Shown one piece after another: positions 42,598 to 50,114 of a stretch of 64,000 nucleotides of DNA (its first letter is position 1; the number at the start of each line of letters is the position of its first letter). The stretch spans positions 225,136 through 289,135 of the forward strand of contig NZ_AOLY01000042.1 of assembly GCF_000336635.1 (NCBI RefSeq), in the 5' to 3' direction. The translations under genes were made by a program, and so were the position numbers. Under the pieces are notes generated by a model. It did not search any database and had not been told where the DNA came from. It worked only from the letters and a program-made list of their open reading frames with translations. The DNA is from Haloarcula japonica DSM 6131 (GTDB lineage Archaea; Halobacteriota; Halobacteria; Halobacteriales; Haloarculaceae).

Positions 42598-43749
42598 TTA
42601 GTCATCCGTCGGTTGCGTACTGCTCGTCTCCGCCCCGGCGTCGACACGGTCTTCGAAGTCCGGTTTGATCACCGTCGCAACGACGGCCGTCACAAGCGAA
42701 CCCAGCAGGATGCTGCCAAGGAACGCGAGCGGCCGGTTCGACAGCAGGACCACGAAGATACCGCCGTGGGGTGCGGGCATCGTGACGCCAAGGGCCATCG
42801 AGGTCGCACCGCCCACCGCGCTACCGGCCACGATAGCCGGGATGACGCGCAGCGGGTCCGCGGCCGCGTACGGAATCGCACCTTCAGTGATGAACGACAG
42901 GCCGAGAACGATACCGCTTTTCCCGTTCTCGTACATCTCCGCCGCGTACTTGTGTGGCGCAATGAAGTTCGAGAGCGCGAGGCCGATCGGTGGAATCATC
43001 CCGCCGATCATCACTGCGGCCATCGGCGCGTAGATTTCCTCGGTGATGAGCCCGGTCGCGAACACGTAGGCGACCTTGTTCACCGGGCCACCCATATCGA
43101 AGGCCATCATCCCGCCGAGGATGAGGCCGACGACGATAGCCTGGCCGCCCTGCATCGACTGCAGGAAGGAGGTCAGGCCCTCGTTGGCCAGTGCGACGGG
43201 GACGCCCAACACGAACAGCATGATGGGCGTCAGAACCGCCATCGTCGCAACAGGGATGAGCAACACTGGCATCATTGGCTGGATGAACTCCGGCACGTCG
43301 AGGCCCTTGAAAAAGCGTGCGACGTACCCGGCCAGCAGCCCAGCCACGATGGCGCCGAGGTAGCCGGCACCGGCCTCACCGCCCGAAATGCCGATTACTG
43401 TTGCCGCCTCGGCGACGACGTTCCCCTGCTGGAGGATATAGGCCAACAGGAAGCCTGGGGCGAGCCCCGGACGGTCAGCGATTGCGTACGCGATGTAGCC
43501 CCCGAGGATGGGGACCATGATGGTCAGTCCAGCGTTACCGACCTGTGCGAGGAACCAACCAGCTGACCCAGTGTTGTCGAACACCGTCTGGGTGTCCCCA
43601 ACTGCGTACGCGACTGCGAGGAAGATACCCCCGATAGTCACGAAGGGGATCATGAACGATACGCCCGTCATCAGGTCCTCCTTAACGGAGGTTACGTGAG
43701 CGCGAAGCGCACTCTCGGCCCGGTTTTGATCTGTCATGGTCTCCGACAT
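42598..43749 (-). CDS. ptfC: Fructose-type PTS system EIIC permease
   Basis: Membrane channel of the fructose PTS, 383 residues with about nine or ten helices. Family signatures are GGIFLAVAYAVGDT, FDMGGPVNKVAYVFATG, the substrate motif GLSFITEGAIPYAAADP, and GVTMPAPHGGIFVVL. It is the first gene of the operon, preceded by a TATA box at 43772-43779 that fits a leaderless start at 43749. In Haloferax volcanii the comparable operon sits next to pfkB and glpR; here those genes are not adjacent, and the operon is flanked by heparinase-like and sph genes. Confidence 0.92.
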   Translation of the reverse strand: MSETMTDQNRAESALRAHVTSVKEDLMTGVSFMIPFVTIGGIFLAVAYAVGDTQTVFDNTGSAGWFLAQVGNAGLTIMVPILGGYIAYAIADRPGLAPGFLLAYILQQGNVVAEAATVIGISGGEAGAGYLGAIVAGLLAGYVARFFKGLDVPEFIQPMMPVLLIPVATMAVLTPIMLFVLGVPVALANEGLTSFLQSMQGGQAIVVGLILGGMMAFDMGGPVNKVAYVFATGLITEEIYAPMAAVMIGGMIPPIGLALSNFIAPHKYAAEMYENGKSGIVLGLSFITEGAIPYAAADPLRVIPAIVAGSAVGGATSMALGVTMPAPHGGIFVVLLSNRPLAFLGSILLGSLVTAVVATVIKPDFEDRVDAGAETSSTQPTDD

Positions 43750-43771
43750 CGACAGCTACGCCTATTGTGAG

Positions 43772-43779
43772 ATATAAAG
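43772..43779 (-). promoter_or_regulatory. TATA box of the fructose PTS operon
   Basis: Minus-strand CTTTATAT, 23-30 bases upstream of the IIC ATG at 43749, so the message is probably leaderless. It is the strongest TATA match in the divergent region shared with the sph gene. Confidence 0.55.
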
Positions 43780-43950
43780 GTACACGTTTGGGAGTGTTAT
43801 TTACTGAAACTGTTTGCTATCTGGATTTGGGCGATTGTTTCTGCATGGAATTAGGTCCATGGAGTGAATTGAATAACAGACATATGCTTGTTAGTCGCGG
43901 GCAACTATTGGGGTGGAAATCCGAATGGCTGGTGCCACGCGCGCCACAGT

Positions 43951-43958
43951 GCTTATAC
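43951..43958 (+). promoter_or_regulatory. TATA-like box of the sph gene
   Basis: GCTTATAC, 24-31 bases before the ATG at 43982. It supports that ATG over the upstream in-frame ATG at 43913. Confidence 0.45.
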
Positions 43959-43981
43959 CCGTCACTCGCACACACCGAAAT

Positions 43982-45940
43982 ATGGGTTCACGCTCGGTAT
44001 CCGGGGAGGTGGCGACCGTTACTGTCGAGAAGATCGGTGGGATCGACGAAACGACAGTCGGGGTTCCACCAGGGGTGACTGTGCTTCAGGGCCGGAACGC
44101 CACTAATCGGACATCGTTTCTACAGGCAGTGATGGCCGCTCACGGGAGCGAGTGGGCGAGTGTCAAAGGTGACGCCGATCAGGGACATGTCGAGTTTTCT
44201 CTGGGCGAGGAGACGTACACCCGAACACTGGCCAGAACCGACGATGGGGTTGTCGGGTCGGGCCTCGGCCTTCTCACCGACCCAACAGTCGCGGACCTGT
44301 TTGCGTTCCTGCTTGAGGACAACGAGGCCAGGCGAGCCGTCGAACGGGGTGAGGACCTTCGGGAGATCATTATGCGGCCCGTCGATGTGGCATCTATCCA
44401 CCGACAGATACGTGCGGCCGAACAGCGCAAGGAAGAGATCGACGAGGAACTCGATCGTATCGCGTCGCTCAAGCGTGATCTTCCCGATCTCGAACGGCAA
44501 CAGGCAGATCTGCGCGACGAGATCGCTGAGACCAGGGACGAACTCCAGTACGTGGAGGAACGAATCGACGAGCGGGACGTGGATTTCCGGACGACCCAGG
44601 AAAACAGGGACGAACTCGAAACGGCCCTCGATGAACTCCAGGCGACTCGATCCGAACTGAAACGCGTGCGAAACGATATCCAGTCAGAACAGGAGAGTAT
44701 CGCGGCACTGCGCGACGAGCGAGGTAGCCTCGCGGTCGAACGGGCCGGGCTTCCGGAATCGCCGGATGAACGACTCGAAACGCTCGAATCTGACATCGAA
44801 CGGCTTCGAGAGCGTAAACGAGACCTCTCAGAGTACACCACCCGATTGCAGAACGTCGTCGGGTTCAACGAGGAACTGCTGTCCGGCGAGCACCGGGAGA
44901 TAACCGATGCTATCGATGCAAAGCCAGAGAGCGTGGGTGACATTACGGATCAGCTCTATAAGGGGTCAAAGACGACCTGCTGGACCTGTGGCTCGCGAGT
45001 GAAGCCGGACCGTCTCGAATCGACGCTCCAGAGCATGCGTGACCACCTTCAGGAAACGGTCACAGAGATCGACGATATCGAAGACGAACTCGACGAACTG
45101 ACCGACCAACGTGACGAAATTGCAGAGACACGCACGCGAGCGCAGGAGCTCACCGCAACGATTGAGGAGGTCGATGCCGAAATCGAGGAGCGACAGACGA
45201 CGGTTTCCGATCTCCGAGAGCGACGCAACAACCTCTCCGCCCGCGTTGAGGAACTTGAAGAGCGGGTCACGTCGCTCCGGACGGAGGAGTTCGACGAAGT
45301 GCTCGAACTCCATACGAAAGCGAACGAACTGGAGCTGGAACTGGATCGACTCGAATCAGAACGAGACGAGGTGCGCGAAGAGATCGCCGACATCGAATCG
45401 GAAATCCGCCGGAACGACGAACTGGCTGCCCAACGGGAAGACGTGGTTGACGAGCTGATCGACCTTCGGTCGCGTATCGACCGACTCGAAGCTGAGGCGA
45501 CCGACCAGTTCAACGAGAAGATGGATGACCTGCTCGACATTCTGGGCTATGGTAACATTGAACGGATCTGGCTCGAACGGACCGACACACCCGATGACCC
45601 GGTCCATAATAGCGCCGACAGCGTCACGGGATCGACGTTCACGCTCCACGTCGTCAGAAGTACCGACGGTGGAACTGTCTACGAGGACACGGTCGACCAT
45701 CTGAGCGAGAGCGAACGAGAAGTGACCGGGCTCGTGTTCGCACTCGCCGGCTACCTCGTCCACGATGTGTATGAAGATGTTCCGTTCATGCTGCTTGACT
45801 CGCTCGAAGCCATCGACTCGGCGCGTATCGCCTCACTCGTCGAGTATTTCGCAGAGTACTCCTCCTATCTCCTCGTCGCGTTGCTCCCCGAGGACGCGCA
45901 GGCGCTTCCGGATAGTTACAACCGGATTACGGATATCTGA
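43982..45940 (+). CDS. sph: Archaea-specific SMC-related ATPase (Sph/Rad50-like)
   Basis: 652 residues with two ATPase half-domains joined by a long coiled coil. The N-terminal half has a P-loop-like LQGRNATNRTSFLQA in which Arg replaces the usual Walker A lysine. Charged heptads run from about residue 130 to 560, interrupted by a Rad50-type zinc hook CWTCG near 335. The C-terminal half carries LSESEREVTGLVFALAGY and a Walker B-like FMLLDSLEAID. This is the haloarchaeal Sph family. In Haloferax volcanii an sph gene lies beside rdfA, a rod-shape determinant, and here the two are convergent with 41 bases between stops. A role in chromosome or cell-shape control is inferred. Confidence 0.82.
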   Translation: MGSRSVSGEVATVTVEKIGGIDETTVGVPPGVTVLQGRNATNRTSFLQAVMAAHGSEWASVKGDADQGHVEFSLGEETYTRTLARTDDGVVGSGLGLLTDPTVADLFAFLLEDNEARRAVERGEDLREIIMRPVDVASIHRQIRAAEQRKEEIDEELDRIASLKRDLPDLERQQADLRDEIAETRDELQYVEERIDERDVDFRTTQENRDELETALDELQATRSELKRVRNDIQSEQESIAALRDERGSLAVERAGLPESPDERLETLESDIERLRERKRDLSEYTTRLQNVVGFNEELLSGEHREITDAIDAKPESVGDITDQLYKGSKTTCWTCGSRVKPDRLESTLQSMRDHLQETVTEIDDIEDELDELTDQRDEIAETRTRAQELTATIEEVDAEIEERQTTVSDLRERRNNLSARVEELEERVTSLRTEEFDEVLELHTKANELELELDRLESERDEVREEIADIESEIRRNDELAAQREDVVDELIDLRSRIDRLEAEATDQFNEKMDDLLDILGYGNIERIWLERTDTPDDPVHNSADSVTGSTFTLHVVRSTDGGTVYEDTVDHLSESEREVTGLVFALAGYLVHDVYEDVPFMLLDSLEAIDSARIASLVEYFAEYSSYLLVALLPEDAQALPDSYNRITDI

Positions 45941-45981
45941 TCCGGTGATTGCTACTTCTCAAGAGCGGGTCTAATGAGCGC

Positions 45982-46578
45982 TCACTCACAGTCACAGCTA
46001 CCGCGGTCGAGAAGGTCGCTGATACTGTAGCGCGTCCCGCAGTCCTGACAGCGAATATCGATGCTCACGAACACCCGATACTCGCCCACGGTGAGCTTGT
46101 CTGCGGTGTTCAGTCGGTCGACCGTATCCCGGACGATTGTCTCGACGCGACTGCGGAGGCGGTCGATAGTCCCACGCTCTTGCTCGACCTGTTCAGCTTC
46201 TGATTCAGATTCGTAGCTCACGCCGCGAACCTCCGTGAGGTAGTATCGAATCGCCTGGTACGTGACAAACTGGTCTTCCAGCGTATCGACGTCGATACCG
46301 CCCCGCTCAAGCCGGTTCCGCGCTTCGATTCGCTTGCCTGCACTGACGTCGTCATCCGTCAGCAATCGATAGAAGTTCGCCGGTTCGCCGTCGATCACAT
46401 CCATACCTGCATCGCGGATTGCAGCCACAAGCAGGGCCCGGTTGAACCGATCTGCGAGGTCACGGAGACTCTGTCGCTGCCCATTCTCTCCGAGCCAGGC
46501 GCGTTCCAGCTCCGCACCCATCGACGACAGTTCATACGTTTCGATCAACTGTGCGACTTTCGACTGCACTGACCCCAT
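45982..46578 (-). CDS. rdfA: Rod-determining factor RdfA family protein
   Basis: 198 residues. The N-terminus SKVAQLIETYELSSMGAELERAWLG, then SLRDLADRFNRALLVAAIRDAGM and YRLLTDDDVSAGKRIEARNRLERGGIDVDTLE, match the haloarchaeal RdfA pattern as I recall it. A C-terminal zinc-ribbon-like end has CQDCG and CDC. RdfA was described in Haloferax volcanii as needed for rod cells; disk cells form without it. The mechanism is unknown. The conserved pairing with the sph gene supports the call. The promoter region upstream holds three GCGATAT copies. Confidence 0.8.
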   Translation of the reverse strand: MGSVQSKVAQLIETYELSSMGAELERAWLGENGQRQSLRDLADRFNRALLVAAIRDAGMDVIDGEPANFYRLLTDDDVSAGKRIEARNRLERGGIDVDTLEDQFVTYQAIRYYLTEVRGVSYESESEAEQVEQERGTIDRLRSRVETIVRDTVDRLNTADKLTVGEYRVFVSIDIRCQDCGTRYSISDLLDRGSCDCE

Positions 46579-46878
46579 TATCGCCAGAACGCGTCGGTCC
46601 GGTTTAGCCGTTTTGTTGCGATATCAGGTCGCCTGTTCACCGTTCCATGGCGATATCTGTTTATCAGAGCGCTCACCGTTCAGATGGGGAAATTCGATTT
46701 CATATCTGCGATATATAGTGTAGCATCTGGCTCTATAAGTGCGTAAACATGGTATTTACGAGTGTATTAGCGTCTACTGGTATCGAAATCCACATCTGAG
46801 CCCAGCCATAGACGGTCTGGTGTGATTTGAATAACCACGAGAATTTTATACCTGACATTACAAGCGAGAAATCATACG
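46579..46878. promoter_or_regulatory. Divergent promoter region between rdfA and the lipoprotein operon
   Basis: 300 bases. GCGATATC occurs at 46618-46625 and 46650-46657 and GCGATATA at 46708-46715, all in one orientation. A TATA box TTTTATAC at 46844-46851 lies 28-35 bases before the lipoprotein ATG and fits a leaderless start. Base composition is AT-rich. No gene or RNA was recognised. Confidence 0.4.
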
Positions 46879-47577
46879 ATGGTCCCCTCCACTCGACGTA
46901 ACCTCCTCCACAGTGTCTGCGGGCTGGCGACAGTGTTAGCCGGCTGCAGCGGGGTTTTCGAGGGTAGCGGCGAATCCACACGCACCGCTTCCAAAAACGA
47001 CGGTTCGAGTACTGCCGGAGCCGGATCGGTATCCGACCCGGATGCAGTTGTCACACACGTGGATGGTAACCGTCAGCCAGTCTGGCTCGATGACGGAGAC
47101 GGTCGGCCGACCGAAAGCCCACACTCCCGTCGATTGGAATCCGAGATTATCGATACGGCAGCCAAAGCCGACCGAGTCACCGTCGCCGAAGACGCGGATC
47201 GGTCGGAAGTAAGGAACTTCCTCGACGAGACTGACTTCGACACGGAAACCGTCTATATTCAAACTGTGATGATCGAGGAGTGCTTTCAACTAACGCTCTG
47301 TCAGATCCGGTGGACAGCTGATACCATCACGACAGACTACGGTCGGGTGGGCCGACCCTACGACGAACCCTGCACGGCGGGCAATAAGGTATACGCGGTT
47401 TGGTGTATCCGGATTCCCGACACAGTCAACGCCGACGACATCTCCAGGTCTTCCTCCTCCATTGGCGGCAACAGTTGCGAAAGGCAGCGAGTCGGCGCTG
47501 AAGGGGGCAGTGAGAGCGGGAGCGAGGCGGCACTGAGCAATGACCGCCTCACGCATACTGGTGGTGAGCAGGCATGA
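46879..47577 (+). CDS. Lipoprotein of unknown function
   Basis: 232 residues. The N-terminus is a signal with two Arg (STRRNLLHSVCGLATVLAGC) ending in the lipobox LAGC, followed by a Ser/Thr-rich linker. The body (about 50-180) has a compact alpha/beta look (VVTHVDGNRQPVWLDD, IIDTAAKADRVTVAEDADR, TETVYIQTVMIEECFQLTL) with five later cysteines that may form disulfides outside the cell. The C-terminus is polar and low complexity. No family recognised. It overlaps the next lipoprotein gene by four bases (ATGA). Confidence 0.6.
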   Translation: MVPSTRRNLLHSVCGLATVLAGCSGVFEGSGESTRTASKNDGSSTAGAGSVSDPDAVVTHVDGNRQPVWLDDGDGRPTESPHSRRLESEIIDTAAKADRVTVAEDADRSEVRNFLDETDFDTETVYIQTVMIEECFQLTLCQIRWTADTITTDYGRVGRPYDEPCTAGNKVYAVWCIRIPDTVNADDISRSSSSIGGNSCERQRVGAEGGSESGSEAALSNDRLTHTGGEQA

Positions 47578-48881
47578 CTGACGAGGCATCTGAGACAAGC
47601 CTGAAATCCACTCGGCTGACCCGGCGTGGTGTGCTCGCGCTAGCTGGGGTCAGCGCCATCGCTGGCTGTAACAGTATCGACAGTGTGGGTGGGGGAGGCG
47701 AGGCAACTATTGATACCTACAACCTTCCCGATGTCCATCGTGAGGAAGAGCGAGAAAACTCAATACCTCCTTCGGTCCCGGTCGACATCGCAGCGAGCCA
47801 TTTCGACGCCGCGCGGGAGCGGGTTCGCTCGCTTCTGGCGACACTTCCCACGCCACTCGGTCCGGAGGAGATACCGAACGGTCACATCCGCAAGCACCTG
47901 ACGGATGCCGCCAGCGACGCCTCGGACGGCCTCGATGATGCACGGACGGCCAGAACCGGCTTGATGGCGCTCCGGTCGTTGCGGCGGGCTCGTGAAAGCG
48001 CCCGCTACGCCGCTGCGGGGTGGGGTGTCGCCGACCGTGGCCTCACCGCCGCTCCGCTCCGGGACGAATACGACCGAACCGTGTCTGCCGCTCACAAAAC
48101 TCGCCAGGAACACGAGTACATCGGGTCGAATCCAGTGCGCGCGGCGCTGGTCCACACCCGAATTGAAGTCGGATTGGAGCGGGCCACTGACATGGATCTG
48201 CCAAGGGAGGAGTCGGAGCTGTTGTCTGTCGCCGAATGGGGTGAAACGGCCGAGTTGACTCAGGCGTATCTCAGTGACGCTCGCCACATGCGGGCGCAGT
48301 TCACTGCTTCGCTTCCAGCCAATGTCGGCACGGTCAGACAAACACTGACCGCAGCAGCAAAGGCATTGCTGTCAGACATCCGCGACAGGCAGTCGGACCT
48401 ACCGCCGGAAACGGACGCTGACGACCGCACTCCGGGGTGGATTGTTTTGGACGAGCTCAGATGGGAGGCTGAGAGTCGTATTAGCCGCATGGCGGATGCC
48501 GTCGGCCCCGCGAGCGCCGTTGTCGATGCGAACAGTCAATTGGCCCGGCTCCGAGCAATCGACCGCATTCAGAGTCGGCGGGAGGCGGACGAACTTGTTC
48601 GTCCATCCGACGGAGAAACGGTTAGAGACATCAGACAGACCGCTTACGATGCACTCACCGCAGCCCTGGAATCGAGTTCACAGCCGGAACTGGTTCGGAC
48701 AGTTCTCGTCGATGCCGGCCACAAGATCATGGCTGCCGACCGCGGATTAACGCACCACCAGGGAGAGATTTCGGCGTCCACTCTCGATAGAAGCGTTGCG
48801 GACTACTGGCACGCGACAGCGCTCGCACGTTCGGCAACGGCAGCAGCACAACAGACTGTTCAGGCACTGGAATCGGACTAA
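47574..48881 (+). CDS. Lipoprotein of unknown function, helical
   Basis: 435 residues. A Tat signal (TRRGVLALAGVSAIAGC) with lipobox IAGC is followed by an Asp/Glu/Ala-rich, mostly helical body, with repeated segments such as RARESARYAAAGWGVADRGL, DAARERVRSLLATLPTPL and WHATALARSATAAAQQTVQAL. No family recognised; helical bundles of this type may bind other envelope proteins. Translationally coupled to the lipoprotein gene before it. Both lie directly after rdfA in divergent orientation, so a link to the cell envelope or shape is a reasonable guess, but unproven. Confidence 0.65.
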   Translation: MTDEASETSLKSTRLTRRGVLALAGVSAIAGCNSIDSVGGGGEATIDTYNLPDVHREEERENSIPPSVPVDIAASHFDAARERVRSLLATLPTPLGPEEIPNGHIRKHLTDAASDASDGLDDARTARTGLMALRSLRRARESARYAAAGWGVADRGLTAAPLRDEYDRTVSAAHKTRQEHEYIGSNPVRAALVHTRIEVGLERATDMDLPREESELLSVAEWGETAELTQAYLSDARHMRAQFTASLPANVGTVRQTLTAAAKALLSDIRDRQSDLPPETDADDRTPGWIVLDELRWEAESRISRMADAVGPASAVVDANSQLARLRAIDRIQSRREADELVRPSDGETVRDIRQTAYDALTAALESSSQPELVRTVLVDAGHKIMAADRGLTHHQGEISASTLDRSVADYWHATALARSATAAAQQTVQALESD

Positions 48882-49094
48882 TACAGCGTTACAATAACGC
48901 GGTGTGGCTGGTCCGCCAGACAACAGAAACGCGTTTCCTGCCGCACAAGTGGACTCATTGAACGGTTCTGTAATACATTACGTTCACCTTTAGTGATACG
49001 TTGTGGTGCGAAATCACAATGTTACCACTGTTATTCCAGTACCGGAGTGGTGGGGACCAGAGGTTTTGTACGTCGAGCCCCCAGTTTGAGTGTA

Positions 49095-49727
49095 ATGGAC
49101 TCTCGGGAACAGGAGCCTGCACAACAGCACGAGACTGCGACCCAACCGACAGGCGGCTTCGACGAAGAGAAGGCGCGACGCGGCGCTCGCCTCCTGCTCG
49201 AAGCCGCCGGCCGTGACCCCGATTCAGCGGGGCTATCGGATACGTGGAGCCGGCGTGTCCCGGAAATGTTCGAGACGCTGACGGAAGGGTCTCGGTCCGA
49301 GTCCGGACCGGTAATGCGGACCTTCGACGCGGAGACCGACGGTCTCATCGTCAAAACCGGCATTCCGCTTCACAGCATGTGCGAACATCACCTGCTTCCC
49401 TTCCAGGGCGTTGCCCACGTGGCGTACAGGCCCGGGGAGGAGATGGTAGGGCTGTCAAAGCTCATCCGGTACGTCCGGTGGCAGTCACGCCAGTTGACGA
49501 CACAGGAGACGCTCACGCGGGATATCGCAGTCGGCCTGGCCGATGAACTCGACGCGCACGGCGTCGTTGTCGAGGTGACTGCAACCCATATGTGCGAAGT
49601 CATGCGGGGCATCGAGACGGAGACTGAAACGACGACTAGGGAGCACGTCGGAACCATCAGCGAAGCGGACCGCACGCAGTTCAGGGAGTCGATTCGAAGA
49701 CACGCCGCTGGGCCTAACGGCGGCTGA
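49095..49727 (+). CDS. folE: GTP cyclohydrolase I, type IA
   Basis: Opens GTP to 7,8-dihydroneopterin triphosphate, the first step to folate or other pterins. 210 residues. The zinc site is complete with C96 and H99 in HSMCEHHLLPF and C167 in THMCEVMRG. VGLSKLIRYVRWQSRQLTTQETLT matches the substrate-binding helix. A short acidic N-terminus precedes the domain. The ATG at 49095 (MDSREQ) is chosen; 34 open codons upstream are Cys- and Arg-rich and lack family features. Many archaea use the MptA/FolE2 type instead, so a type IA enzyme is of note. It starts a series of folate and one-carbon genes. Confidence 0.9.
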   Translation: MDSREQEPAQQHETATQPTGGFDEEKARRGARLLLEAAGRDPDSAGLSDTWSRRVPEMFETLTEGSRSESGPVMRTFDAETDGLIVKTGIPLHSMCEHHLLPFQGVAHVAYRPGEEMVGLSKLIRYVRWQSRQLTTQETLTRDIAVGLADELDAHGVVVEVTATHMCEVMRGIETETETTTREHVGTISEADRTQFRESIRRHAAGPNGG

Positions 49728-50114
49728 GTGTCAGCGACTGCATCCCGAGGGACGGAGTTCTGGAGCCGAGTGGTCCAGTCATCACTCGACTGTTCGTCGT
49801 CGGTAGATTACACAAAACTCATCATATTATATTTTTGAGGGTCTGAGTGTGCTGTTTGTTTTGGCCAGTTCCGTAACGCAAGTGTGGACCCGACGACGGA
49901 TCTATCGAAGGGAACAGGGGTTTGTGTCCGCTGACACCCTGAACAACGAACGTTCCCCGTCGGTCAGCGTCCTACGGGGTATATAAACCACCGTAGAACT
50001 GTGGTCCCTGCTTCTTTCCGCAAACGGGCCACGCTCAAAACGGACGATGTTGAGAGCGATCACCACGAGAGGCGAGCGTACAGTTCGGTCCGCCAGCGCA
50101 CGGGTGAGACCGCG
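49728..50114. promoter_or_regulatory. Leader and promoter region of the flavoenzyme-etf operon
   Basis: 387 bases. TATATAAAC at 49979-49987 is a strong TATA box; transcription would start near 50008, giving a leader of about 105 bases before the ATG at 50115, long for haloarchaea. A 23-codon frame starts at the ATG at 50047 and ends at a TGA (50116-50118) overlapping the main ATG in ATGA. An in-frame GTG at 50001 is also possible. No known riboswitch pattern was recognised. Confidence 0.45.
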
